Positions 42,726 through 51,991 of a stretch of 56,178 nt of DNA are shown in pieces. The notes below the pieces were generated by a model. It was not told the DNA's origin. It worked only from the letters and a program-made list of their open reading frames with translations, and did no database searches. Position numbers and translations under genes: made by a program. The stretch is from Planctomycetaceae bacterium (GTDB lineage: Bacteria; Planctomycetota; Planctomycetia; Planctomycetales; Planctomycetaceae). The stretch spans positions 1 through 56,178 of the forward strand of contig JAGQPX010000043.1 in NCBI GenBank assembly GCA_020426505.1, given 5' to 3'. How positions within the stretch are numbered: position 1 is the first letter of the stretch; every line of letters begins with the position of its first letter.

Positions 42726-44864
42726 ATGGCTGAGAACCGAGCGGTTTGGGGTGTTGAGATCGGGCAGTCAGCTCTCAAGGCGATCAAGCTGCAGTATGCC
42801 GAGTCGTCGGATCAGGTGGTCGCGGTCGCGTTCGACTACGTTCCTTTCCCGAAGATCCTCAGTCAGCCGGACGCGATCCCCGAAGAGTTGATTCCGCAGG
42901 CAGTCGACACGTTCCTATCGCGAAACGATGTTCAGAACGACCTGATCGCAATTAGTGTTCCCGGGCACTCGGCCTTAGTGCGGTTTATCCAGTTGCCTCC
43001 GGTCGAGTCCAGCAAGGTTTCGGAGATCGTCAAGTACGAGGCTCGTCAGCAGATCCCCTTTGCGCTCGATGAAGTGATTTGGGACTATCAGCCGCTCGGT
43101 TCCGGGATCGAAGAGAGCGGCTTCATGCTTGATGCAGAAGTCGGTTTGTTCGCGATGAAACGTGATCAGGTGATGCAGCAGATGCGTCCCTTCACGAATG
43201 CCAAGCTTGAAGTCGAACTGGTCCAGATTGCCCCGCTGGCGCTCTACAACGTCCTCTGTTTCGACGAACTCGGGATTCGCCCCAATATGGATTCGGGCGA
43301 CATCGAAGAGCACACGATTGTGCTGGACATGGGGTGTGACAATACAACGCTGCTTGTCTCCAATGGCACCAAGATCTGGGTACGCAACGTCCCGGTGGGG
43401 GGCAATCACTTCACGCGAGCCCTGACGAAGGACATGAAACTCAGCTTCGCCAAGGCGGAGCACTTGAAGTGCAATGCGACCAAGTCACCCGACCCGCGAG
43501 CCGTTTTTCAGGCCTTGCGGCCTGTCTTTAACGACTTCGTCTCAGAGATTCAGCGGTCGATCGGTTACTTCTCGAGCGTGAACCGGCAGGCGAAGATTGC
43601 AAAGGTCGTCGGGTTCGGCAACGGTTTCAAACTGGCCGGTCTGCAGAAGTTTCTGCAACAGAACCTGCAGTACGATGTGGAGCGCCCGGACACGTTCAAC
43701 GGCCTCTCCGGTGATGCCGTCCTCAACACACCTCTGTTTCAGGAGAACCTCCTGGGGTTTGCGGTGCCTTACGGACTGGCACTCCAAACGCTGGGCATGT
43801 CACGAATTCAGACGTCGTTGTTGCCGCCTGAAATCGCTGTGGCACGACAGGTCCGCAAGAAGAAGCCGTGGGCTGTTGCGACTGCTGCGTTGCTGTTGAC
43901 GAGCACTGCAATCGCGATGGGGGCCAATGGTCTCTCTTACAGCAGCGTGAACACAGAGCAGTGGGCCGGAGTTGAGAAGGAGGCGGGAGATTTCAAGAAG
44001 CAGGTCGACACGCTGAGGCAGAACTACGATAAGGAAAAGGCAACGTTCACCAAGATTCGCGAACAGGCGAACTATCTGGTTGAAGGTCGCCGCAACAATC
44101 AGTGGCTGGAGGTCTACAAAGCGATCAATGAGTGTCTCCCCCGCGATGAAAATGACGAGGCGGAGACACTCGAACTGGAGCATCGCAATCGCATCTCCAT
44201 CACCACGATCACTTGTCAGCATCGGGCGGACGTCAAGACCTGGTTTGATCAATTGTCGCCCGATCAGTTGGCGAACATGAACCCCGACGAAAAGGCGACT
44301 CCGCCGTCCGGTGAAGGTTACATCTTTTACCTGCAGGGATTTCACTATCACCGCGAGGAAGATCCCGAGACGTGGGACATCCTTTATGTCATCAACAACT
44401 TCCTGAAGACCGGGCTTTGGCAGTGGACTGTCGAGACGGAAGACGGTTCACAACAGGACGTCCGCCGGTTGGGAATCTCTCATGCGACTGCGATGAAGAA
44501 CGGGAATCCGTACCAATTCACCTATGACCCACGCGGTCCTCTTCTCGCTCTGGGGACCGAGGAACCTGAGTCGAGAATCCAAGGTGCTGCTGGCAATGGT
44601 TTTGGCCGTTCCGGCTTTCGGCCTCAGGCCGGTGGGTTTCGCCGCGGTGGAAGGGGAAAGGGGAAGGGCGATGCTGGTGGTGGTGGTGGTGCTCTCCCGG
44701 GGATTTTTCAACCAAGCGCCGATAACGAGAACCTGAAAACGGTCGAGAAAACGGAGTTCACTGTGACGTTTGTCTGGAAGCCAACCGACGTTCGGTACGA
44801 CGAAGGGGAAGCACCGCCGGCTGACGCGGCGCCAGCTGCAGGTTTCGGGAGCTTGAAAAAGTGA
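42726..44864 (+). CDS. pilM: PilM-like type IV pilus/secretion assembly ATPase fused to a PilN-like membrane segment
   Basis: 712 aa from the ATG at 42726; a TTG one codon earlier is the only alternative. Residues 1-~360 are a PilM actin-like domain: VWGVEIGQSALKAIKLQ, SVPGHSALVRFIQLPPV, KYEARQQIPFALDEVIWDY, TIVLDMGCDNTTLLV, VGGNHFTRALTKDMKLSF and VVGFGNGFKLAGLQKFL. A membrane helix at ~378-403 (WAVATAALLLTSTAIAMG) is followed by a coiled coil, as in PilN. A periplasm-type domain and a Gly/Arg-rich linker (~635-660, FRRGGRGKGKGDAGGGGG) come before a final beta segment. Stand-alone PilM is ~350 aa, so this is a PilM-PilN type fusion. First gene of the operon; likely inner-membrane platform component. 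Confidence 0.88.
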   Translation: MAENRAVWGVEIGQSALKAIKLQYAESSDQVVAVAFDYVPFPKILSQPDAIPEELIPQAVDTFLSRNDVQNDLIAISVPGHSALVRFIQLPPVESSKVSEIVKYEARQQIPFALDEVIWDYQPLGSGIEESGFMLDAEVGLFAMKRDQVMQQMRPFTNAKLEVELVQIAPLALYNVLCFDELGIRPNMDSGDIEEHTIVLDMGCDNTTLLVSNGTKIWVRNVPVGGNHFTRALTKDMKLSFAKAEHLKCNATKSPDPRAVFQALRPVFNDFVSEIQRSIGYFSSVNRQAKIAKVVGFGNGFKLAGLQKFLQQNLQYDVERPDTFNGLSGDAVLNTPLFQENLLGFAVPYGLALQTLGMSRIQTSLLPPEIAVARQVRKKKPWAVATAALLLTSTAIAMGANGLSYSSVNTEQWAGVEKEAGDFKKQVDTLRQNYDKEKATFTKIREQANYLVEGRRNNQWLEVYKAINECLPRDENDEAETLELEHRNRISITTITCQHRADVKTWFDQLSPDQLANMNPDEKATPPSGEGYIFYLQGFHYHREEDPETWDILYVINNFLKTGLWQWTVETEDGSQQDVRRLGISHATAMKNGNPYQFTYDPRGPLLALGTEEPESRIQGAAGNGFGRSGFRPQAGGFRRGGRGKGKGDAGGGGGALPGIFQPSADNENLKTVEKTEFTVTFVWKPTDVRYDEGEAPPADAAPAAGFGSLKK

Positions 44865-45014
44865 GAATCGTATGGCCGGCCGATGAGGTTTGTCCCGTCG
44901 GTCGCGAGGGATGAGGCGTCTTAACAATCAACCCTTTTTGATTGTGACTTGCGAAAACGAAATGTTGCTCGATGGTCAGGCGAGGGCCTGACCGGAAAGC
45001 CTGAGGGAAGCATC

Positions 45015-46922
45015 ATGGATAAACTTGAACCTCTCGTGCGGCATCGTTTCTGGATTCTGTTCGCGGTTTCGCTTCCGCTCGCTGTCGCCGGATACTTTCT
45101 TGCCAACAGTGAGATGCAGGCAGCGACGGAAAGCCGGGAAAGCACGCTCGAACGTGTGCTGAGGGAAGTCCCACCGGGGACCTCGGAGCCGAACAAGGAT
45201 TACGCGGACAAACTCGCGGCCATCAACAAGGATCTCCAACAGGAGAATGATGTTGAGATCCAAAAGCTGTGGGAAGCTCAACGTGAGCGAATGACCTGGC
45301 CTGAGATTGTTCTTCCCTACCTTCCCAATGAACATCGTGGCGAAGTCAGTCGACCGGGCTTGAAGCGATATGCTCTTGAGTACTCGGGAATCCTGAAACG
45401 CCTCTGGGAAAAAGTACAGCCCGTCGTCCGAAATCCTCATCCTCCCGGACTGACTGTTGACTGGCCGGAGAAAGTCCTCTTGATGCCGGAAACGATGCCT
45501 GTTCAGGACATCACACGCCATTCCGACATTACGACGGATCAGATGTGGAATGCGCAGGAGGACGTCTGGCTGTTGGAACTACTCTTTGACGCCATCGTGC
45601 GGACCAATGAGCACGCAACCTACATCGGCGACGCTCCCGTTCGCGCAATCGAAGAACTCTACCTCACCGGTGGAAACGGCGACCCCTCTGCATTCCTCAA
45701 GGGGGAGGAAAAAGAGGAGACGACCGGAGGAAATGGAAAGGGGAAAGAGGCGGAAGACTTTGGCAGCTGGGACGAGTTCGAAGCTTCGCAGAACGGCGAA
45801 GGGGGCGGACGTGGCTCGTATGGCGATGACGACGAGGATGGATACGCTGGTTTCGCGAGTGGCGGTTATTCCGCGATGAATACCGGCGTCTCCGCACCGC
45901 GAGAGATCAAGTTTGATATTGCTGAGGAGATTGGGCCCCAAGTCCCTGATCCGAAGCAGGCAGTCGAGGAAACGTCCGCCACCAGCGCAACTCAGAATGC
46001 CCTGATGGCCCTCCGGAGTCAGACCGGTGTTGGACCGCGGCTGGGCGGCTTCGGTGCACGGGCAGCGCAAGATGACGCGGGTCCGGGAGGTCGGCCTACC
46101 AATGCTCCCCCGGGGTCTCCCGGAATGTTCCGCTATGTCGGGATGCCCGACGACGTCGAGAAGGAACCTTATCAGGAACGGGCGTTCTACATGTCAGCGG
46201 TCGTCATGCTCCCTGATCTGCCGAACTTCCTGACCGAGCTGGCGAGTTCGGATTGGCCCATTCGGATCGGACGTTTTCAGATCGGGCCAAACCCCTATGC
46301 CGATACCGCGGGAAAGAAGTCGCGGCGAATTCAGAGTCGTAATTCGGGAAGGGGATTAGGTGGCCGGTCCAACAATGACGGTGGCGGTTTCCTCTCAGGT
46401 GCAAGTTTTGCGCAAGGATTGGGACTCAACGGCACCGGTCAAAGCGGTATGATGCTCGGCCGAGGCCCCGCCACGACGTTGCCTCCGACAATCGCGGGTC
46501 CCAGTGAGATCGATCCCAACTGGTTCTCTGATACGGAACTCGTCCGCGTCGACTTCTACGGCGTGATTACGATGTACAAGCCGATCACCAACGCTGCGAT
46601 CACCAAGACCTCGGACGGCACTTCGGCAGAGGAGTCGCTCGAAGAGCTCAAAGCAACCGAAGCGGCCGAGCAGGCCGCTGAGGATGCTTCAACACTCGAC
46701 AGTGACGCGGCTGGCAGTCCGGATCTGGGTTCGACTGAGTCGACTTCGCCGGATGCCGAGCCGGCATCGGATGCTGACAATCCAGCTGGCGAACCCGCAC
46801 CGTCGGACGAGCCGGAATCGACGGAGGAGACGGTCGACGAAGATCCATTTGTCTTCGGGGCTCCCGATGAACCGCCGCCCGACGAAGCCCCGTCCGAGGG
46901 CGAAGCAGCGCCCGATCAGTGA
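45015..46922 (+). CDS. large single-pass membrane protein in the PilO position of the PilM operon
   Basis: 635 aa from the ATG at 45015 with GAGGGAAG just upstream; the longer frame to 44949 is less likely. A short cytoplasmic tail is followed by one membrane helix at ~10-31 (HRFWILFAVSLPLAVAGYFL) and a coiled-coil/helical segment, the layout of PilO. Low-complexity parts include a Gly/Asp-rich linker at ~265-295 (SYGDDDEDGYAGFASGGY), a Gly-rich stretch at ~440-490, and an acidic Pro/Asp/Glu tail of about 90 residues. Conserved-looking folded parts are FYMSAVVMLPDLPNFLTELA and VRVDFYGVITMYKPI-like, which recalls the PilO ferredoxin-like fold. PilO role is inferred from order and topology only. 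Confidence 0.75.
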   Translation: MDKLEPLVRHRFWILFAVSLPLAVAGYFLANSEMQAATESRESTLERVLREVPPGTSEPNKDYADKLAAINKDLQQENDVEIQKLWEAQRERMTWPEIVLPYLPNEHRGEVSRPGLKRYALEYSGILKRLWEKVQPVVRNPHPPGLTVDWPEKVLLMPETMPVQDITRHSDITTDQMWNAQEDVWLLELLFDAIVRTNEHATYIGDAPVRAIEELYLTGGNGDPSAFLKGEEKEETTGGNGKGKEAEDFGSWDEFEASQNGEGGGRGSYGDDDEDGYAGFASGGYSAMNTGVSAPREIKFDIAEEIGPQVPDPKQAVEETSATSATQNALMALRSQTGVGPRLGGFGARAAQDDAGPGGRPTNAPPGSPGMFRYVGMPDDVEKEPYQERAFYMSAVVMLPDLPNFLTELASSDWPIRIGRFQIGPNPYADTAGKKSRRIQSRNSGRGLGGRSNNDGGGFLSGASFAQGLGLNGTGQSGMMLGRGPATTLPPTIAGPSEIDPNWFSDTELVRVDFYGVITMYKPITNAAITKTSDGTSAEESLEELKATEAAEQAAEDASTLDSDAAGSPDLGSTESTSPDAEPASDADNPAGEPAPSDEPESTEETVDEDPFVFGAPDEPPPDEAPSEGEAAPDQ

Positions 46923-46999
46923 GCAACATGAGGCCTAAACCTTCAGTCATTGTTTCAGCGTCAGTAGTTCAATCTCATCCAGCAGTCCGGTAGGTTTCG

Positions 47000-49270
47000 A
47001 TGGCGGGAAAACTGAAAAAACTCGACCTCAAAGGGATGGCCATTCGGCATGGCGAAAAGGTCGTGTTCGGCCTGGTTGCCTTCTTTTCCGCGTTCATGTT
47101 ATTCGGCGCCGACTGGATGCCGTTCGGTCTTCACCCACAGGAGGTCACCAACAAGGTCCTGGAAGGCGAAGACAAATTGAAACGTCGAACATGGCCTGAG
47201 GAGGAACAGACGGCGTTTGTGGTTGAGGAGCAGCAGAAGGTCGAAAACCTTGTCAATAACATGCTCACTCACGTCGACCCATCCCCCTATTTATTCACTC
47301 AGGATTTCGCCTTTGATCTCTACGGGACCACAGCTCCCATTACCGAGCCCGAGTTCCTGCCGGTGGAAAATCTCATTGCCGATGTGGGGCGTTTTACGAT
47401 GTACGTCCATGAGGAGCGGGAGGAGCCTTCAGGCCTGCTTGCTCAGGAAATCACTGACGCCACCGTGGTGGACGAGTCCGGGGAAGATGAGTCGGAGATC
47501 CCCGAGGAATTCCGATCGCGTGACGGTGCGACAGGACTTCGTGGGGATCGACTCGGGGGGAAGGGGAAGGAAGGACGAGATGTCGCCAGTGCGTTGGAAT
47601 CACTCCGAGGCGGTGGCATAGGGATCTTCGGTTCAGATGATGACGACGATGATTACGCCGAGTCGGGAGCGGGCGGTGCAGGACGCGAATACGGGCGTGA
47701 AACCGGAGCCGGACGTGGACAAAGATACGTCGCAGTACGAGGCATCGTTCCACTGCATGAGCAGCTGCTGAAAATCAAGAAGGCCTCACACGTCAGTCGG
47801 TCGGACGCCGAAGCGCTGTATGACATCATGGAATTTGAATTGCAGAGAAAGCGGATGCTTCCTGATGCGGAGGACCCGTGGAGCGGCGAGTGGGAACCGG
47901 CGGACGTCGAGTTTTCAACGGGCGTCCTGCTTGAGTCGCCCGGCTTTGATCCGGAGGTCGTCGAAGGGATCGTGACGGACATTGCAATCACGATGCCGCT
48001 TCCTCAACGGGTAATCGGGTTCTGGGGCAAGGATGCCACGCATCCCGCCTTGGAGAACTTCGCACTCACGGACGAAGAGATGGAACTGGAGATGGAGATT
48101 TACAGTCGATTGTTGAAGAAACATCAGGAGCAAGCCGGTGATGAGCCGGAAGAGATCGTTGCCAAGGGTGGCTTTTCAAAGTTGATGAGCGGCAACAGCC
48201 GTCGTTTGGCGGGGGCTGTCGATCGTAAAGCATCGGACGACACCCAAGTCCGCAGTTATCCTCTGGGCATCGGGGATGACGAAGATGATGACACCGGTGG
48301 CCGAAGAAACCGCGGCATCTTGGGAGCCTACAACGCTGGACCGTCCATCAGTCAGACAGACTTTCTCGCAGAATTCGAAGATGTGCCAGAGGATGACCTT
48401 CGCAACAAGCTTCAGGAATATGTGAAGGAGCGTATCACGGCCTCCGGCCAGTTGCTGCTGTTCCGTTACTTCGATTTCGATGTCGAGCCGGGCGCCTCGT
48501 ACATGTATCGTGTCCGCCTGGAAGTCACTAATCCCAACTATAATCGATCCCCCTCGGAGGCAAAAGGATTGGATTACGTCGTCGAAGGACAAACTCGCAA
48601 GACGGATTGGAGCAACATTACCGATGCGGTCCATGTTCCGCGCGATGCTGACTACTTTGTCGCATCAATTGACGAACCGCGCGGAGCGTCACTCTCCTCT
48701 GCCAATTTTTCCATCTTCAAATGGGATCCGGAGATCGGCACCACCGTGGAGACACGCAGTCTCGATGTCGAACTCGGCTCGGAGATCGGAGGGCGGGAGG
48801 AAACACACGTACTCGACGCAGCGAAGGCGCGATTTGAAATTGAGGATTACAACTTCCAAACCGGCGACGTGCTCGTGGATGCCTTTCGAAACGACAAAAT
48901 CCGGTCGACTCAGCATGAAGACTTGAATCTGGCAACCGGTCGAGACCTGGGCCTCTCGAATCAGGTTCTTGTGTTACAGGGGGACGGCCGGCTCGTTGTG
49001 CTTGATGAGGTCACAAGAAAAGATGAGCTCGCGGAACGCAGGAAGTACTTCGAATACGAGCAGAAAGATTATCAGGATATTAAAGACCTTGAAGTCAGAG
49101 GTCCCGATACTCGTGTTGCCGGTCAGAACGGCGGAATCTTCGGCGGCGACGATGACGATGACGATTATTACGGCACGGGTGACACTTCGAGAGATCGTCG
49201 ACGAGGCCGCGGGGGCATGAATCCGCTCCAAAGAGCCCGAACCAACAGCAAGGGAAAGAACGATCGCTGA
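47000..49270 (+). CDS. large single-pass membrane protein in the PilP position of the PilM operon
   Basis: 756 aa; GGTAGG precedes the ATG. One membrane helix at ~20-37 (KVVFGLVAFFSAFMLFGADW), the rest predicted extracytoplasmic. Two Asp-rich linkers share the motif GIFG(S/G)DDDDDDY, near residues 207-222 and near 713-726 close to the C-terminus. Between them are helical and beta-rich parts (YVAVRGIVPLHEQLLKIKKA, SYMYRVRLEVTNPNYNRSPS, which looks like an Ig/FN3-like strand pair). The C-terminus is basic and Arg/Gly-rich (RDRRRGRGGMNPLQRARTN). No standard PilP lipobox is seen. Function inferred from operon position: linking the inner-membrane platform to the secretin or pilotin layer. Confidence 0.72.
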   Translation: MAGKLKKLDLKGMAIRHGEKVVFGLVAFFSAFMLFGADWMPFGLHPQEVTNKVLEGEDKLKRRTWPEEEQTAFVVEEQQKVENLVNNMLTHVDPSPYLFTQDFAFDLYGTTAPITEPEFLPVENLIADVGRFTMYVHEEREEPSGLLAQEITDATVVDESGEDESEIPEEFRSRDGATGLRGDRLGGKGKEGRDVASALESLRGGGIGIFGSDDDDDDYAESGAGGAGREYGRETGAGRGQRYVAVRGIVPLHEQLLKIKKASHVSRSDAEALYDIMEFELQRKRMLPDAEDPWSGEWEPADVEFSTGVLLESPGFDPEVVEGIVTDIAITMPLPQRVIGFWGKDATHPALENFALTDEEMELEMEIYSRLLKKHQEQAGDEPEEIVAKGGFSKLMSGNSRRLAGAVDRKASDDTQVRSYPLGIGDDEDDDTGGRRNRGILGAYNAGPSISQTDFLAEFEDVPEDDLRNKLQEYVKERITASGQLLLFRYFDFDVEPGASYMYRVRLEVTNPNYNRSPSEAKGLDYVVEGQTRKTDWSNITDAVHVPRDADYFVASIDEPRGASLSSANFSIFKWDPEIGTTVETRSLDVELGSEIGGREETHVLDAAKARFEIEDYNFQTGDVLVDAFRNDKIRSTQHEDLNLATGRDLGLSNQVLVLQGDGRLVVLDEVTRKDELAERRKYFEYEQKDYQDIKDLEVRGPDTRVAGQNGGIFGGDDDDDDYYGTGDTSRDRRRGRGGMNPLQRARTNSKGKNDR

Positions 49271-49344
49271 TGCGATGTGTCGTGACCGGAGATTGCACGG
49301 GATCTTCACGAGGCGTTTGTTCGAATCGCCTCGGATAACACTCG

Positions 49345-50694
49345 ATGAGTCAACGGCGCCGAGAACTTTCAGGGCTGCGCGTCACTGTCATGGGGCTCGG
49401 GCAGTTTGGCGGCGGCGCGGGTGTTGTCCGCTATCTGCTTGATCGCGGTGCTTGTGTCACCGTTACCGATCGCCGCTCACCGGAGCAACTCGGCGATGTC
49501 GTTCGGCAGTTTGAGAATGACGAAAGTCTCAGATTGCACTTGGGTGAGCATCGGGACGCCGATTTCATCGAAACCGATCTGGTTATTGTGAGCCCCGCCG
49601 TCACCCCTGGCAATCCGTTTGTCGAACTGGCCGACAATCATGGCATTCCCCTTACGTCGGAAATCGGACTCTTCTGGGAGCGATGCCCGGCCCGCATCGT
49701 CGGGGTCACCGGGACCAACGGCAAGTCGACCACTGCCTCGCTGCTGTACGACTGTTTGAAGAACGATGGACGTCGCGTCTGGCTGGGGGGCAACATCGGC
49801 GGCAGCCTGCTCGGTGATGTCGACAGCATGACGCCCGACGATTGGGTCGTGCTGGAACTCAGCAGTTTTCAGTTGTCGGCGCTCAATGAGATGAAGGTGA
49901 GTCCGCACGTCGCGGTCGTCACCAACTTTTCCCCCAACCATCTCGACTGGCATCCAGGTCTGGACCACTACCGTCACGCCAAGCAGGCCATTCTGCGATG
50001 GCAACGTGCTGACGACATCGCAGTTCTGGGCGGCTGGGATGAAGTCCGCGCCTGGCCTGTGTCCGGAACGCAGGCCATCGTTGATGACTCTTTCGAGTGC
50101 TTTGACCCTCCGCCATCGTTACACGGTCTTCACCATGCTCAGAACATCGCAACGGTCGTCGCGGCAGCACGCGCGATGGGCGTCGGCGAGCCGGCCATCC
50201 GGCAGGCGATTGCTGAGTATCAGGGTCTCCCGCACCGCATGCAGTTCATCGGCGCGTTTCAGGGACGCCAGGTCTACAACGACTCAGCCTCAACAACGCC
50301 CGAGTCCACATTAGCAGCACTCACGAGTCTGGATGGCTCGAGGGTCGTCCTCGTCGGCGGAGCGGACAAAGGCGTCGATCTCACCAACCTGGCAGCCGGA
50401 CTGCGTCAACATGCGAATGTGGTCGTGCTGATGGGAGCAGTCGCCCCACGGCTTGAAGAACTCATGAAGGCTCCTTTACCCAGGGACTCAACCTGTCCAT
50501 GTGAAATCGTCACCTCAACATCGATTGACGACGCGGTTCTGAAGGCGTTTTTGCTCTCTTCACCAGGGGATATCATCTTGCTTTCACCCGGCTGTTCGAG
50601 CCACGGTTGGTTCACCAACTTTGTCGAGCGCGGCAACGAGTTCGTCCGCCTCGTTCATGAGGTGTCCGGCTGCTCGGAAACGAACTGCAATTGA
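49345..50694 (+). CDS. murD: UDP-N-acetylmuramoyl-L-alanine--D-glutamate ligase
   Basis: 449 aa, the usual MurD length. N-terminal Rossmann motif VMGLGQFGGGAGVVRYL, ATP-binding P-loop VGVTGTNGKSTTASLL (residues 119-134), then VVLELSSFQL and VVTNFSPNHLDWHPGLDHYR. The Mur ligase signature QGLPHRMQFIGAFQG, VYNDSASTTPESTLAAL, VLVGGADKGVDL and LSPGCSSHGWFTNFVERG follow. Adds D-Glu to UDP-MurNAc-L-Ala in the cytoplasm. It supports peptidoglycan synthesis in this organism. Lies between the large pilus-type protein and the secretin gene (74 and 64 nt gaps), away from any other mur or fts gene. Confidence 0.95.
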   Translation: MSQRRRELSGLRVTVMGLGQFGGGAGVVRYLLDRGACVTVTDRRSPEQLGDVVRQFENDESLRLHLGEHRDADFIETDLVIVSPAVTPGNPFVELADNHGIPLTSEIGLFWERCPARIVGVTGTNGKSTTASLLYDCLKNDGRRVWLGGNIGGSLLGDVDSMTPDDWVVLELSSFQLSALNEMKVSPHVAVVTNFSPNHLDWHPGLDHYRHAKQAILRWQRADDIAVLGGWDEVRAWPVSGTQAIVDDSFECFDPPPSLHGLHHAQNIATVVAAARAMGVGEPAIRQAIAEYQGLPHRMQFIGAFQGRQVYNDSASTTPESTLAALTSLDGSRVVLVGGADKGVDLTNLAAGLRQHANVVVLMGAVAPRLEELMKAPLPRDSTCPCEIVTSTSIDDAVLKAFLLSSPGDIILLSPGCSSHGWFTNFVERGNEFVRLVHEVSGCSETNCN

Positions 50695-50758
50695 CCAAAT
50701 CTGGCCTCCCTGCTATCGCACCGGCGGAGTTCGCCCTATTCCCGCAAGGAGGCCCGCA

Positions 50759-51838
50759 ATGGTTCAGCGATTGATCTGCTGTCTGAGTGTCATCTGTCTG
50801 TTCGTGACTGCCGCAATCGGCGCCGACAAGCCGAGCGACGTCATACCACAATCACTGCCGCTGGGACTCCGCGCTACGCACTTCGGCGCGACTCCCGTCA
50901 GCCAACAGGTGGAAAGCGGAGTATCCCCTGTTGATCACTTGCGACGAGCGGCGAACCATCTTGATGCCGCGGCAGTGGGCGAACTTCAAAACGATTTGTC
51001 TGATGAGGCAAGGAAACTTCGGCAACTTGCAGACGAGATTGAAGAGGAGGCTGAGGGTCGCCTGAATGACTTAAGAGACCAGCTCCAATCCATCCAGCAG
51101 GAAATTCGAAAACTCGAAGAGTTGACCCATTCGTCCGATCAGGTTCACGTCGATTTGAGGATCATTGAGGTCGATGTCACCAAAGCGCGGCAACTGGGAC
51201 TGAAACTTGAGTTCCTACCCCATCCGGTTGCCGATTCGAATGGGGAATCCATTGAACTTGCGTCAGCCACGTCAGGTAGCAGGGTATTATTCGGCGTCGA
51301 CCGTAGCGAGGATCTGAAGTCTTGGATCAATCGTCTGGTGGACAAGGAGGTTGCCAGTATTCTTGCTGAACCTCGACTGGTGACGACGAGCGGCCGACCG
51401 GCAACGCTCAATAGTGGTGGTGAGTTTCCCGTCCTGGTCCCCCAATCGACAGGACAAGTCAGTATTGAATGGCGAGATTTCGGCGTCAGGGCAGAAGTCT
51501 TGCCCGTGATTCTCGATGATGGCCGCCTTAGGCTCGACGTCGCGCCCGAAATCAGCGAGCGAGATTTCTCAAACAGCGTCAATGTCCAAGGCATGGTCAT
51601 CCCCGGAATCACGAAACGTCGAGTCAATACTCAGGTGGAGATGAGCTTTGGACAGACACTCGTCATTGGCGGTTTGGTCCTGATCTCGAAGGGAATGGTA
51701 CAAACCGACAACCCGTTAAGCAAAGTCCCGAAGGAATCTCGCCTATACAAAGAGGCTCTTCAACCAGAAGCGAATCACGAAAAACACCTCATTGTTCTCG
51801 TGACACCGTCCCTCGTTCATCGGGCCAATGGCGAATGA
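50759..51838 (+). CDS. short secretin-like protein (type II/IV secretion outer-membrane channel family)
   Basis: 359 aa from the ATG at 50759, with AAGGAGG 6 nt upstream; the longer frame overlaps murD. Signal peptide at residues 1-22 (LICCLSVICLFVTAAIGA). Residues ~60-120 form a coiled coil (LSDEARKLRQLADEIEEEAE, LQSIQQEIRKLEEL). The C-terminal half carries secretin landmarks: VHVDLRIIEVDVTKARQLG, VASILAEPRLVTTSGRPATL, NSGGEFPVLVPQ, FGVRAEVLPVILDDGRLRLD and FGQTLVIGGLVLISK. No AMIN or N0/N1 domains, so it is much shorter than PilQ or GspD. It lies in the pilQ position after the PilM, O-like and P-like genes. A channel role is probable, not proven. Confidence 0.85.
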   Translation: MVQRLICCLSVICLFVTAAIGADKPSDVIPQSLPLGLRATHFGATPVSQQVESGVSPVDHLRRAANHLDAAAVGELQNDLSDEARKLRQLADEIEEEAEGRLNDLRDQLQSIQQEIRKLEELTHSSDQVHVDLRIIEVDVTKARQLGLKLEFLPHPVADSNGESIELASATSGSRVLFGVDRSEDLKSWINRLVDKEVASILAEPRLVTTSGRPATLNSGGEFPVLVPQSTGQVSIEWRDFGVRAEVLPVILDDGRLRLDVAPEISERDFSNSVNVQGMVIPGITKRRVNTQVEMSFGQTLVIGGLVLISKGMVQTDNPLSKVPKESRLYKEALQPEANHEKHLIVLVTPSLVHRANGE

Positions 51839-51991
51839 CTTGTCCAATCCTGTATTCCCGCCCCGCTAGAAGCCCAAGCACATCATCACTCTCATGACGA
51901 CTATTCCTCCGGAACGGAACTTCCCCTACAATTCGGCTCGGCGCTCGGGAGATGATTTCTGGTTCTGACACACGGATGGGGCGGGAGTGCG

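Noticed and set aside
47620..47660. Poly-Asp stretch as a frameshift or sequencing artefact
   Set aside because: The frame continues correctly on both sides and a similar motif recurs near the C-terminus with different codons.
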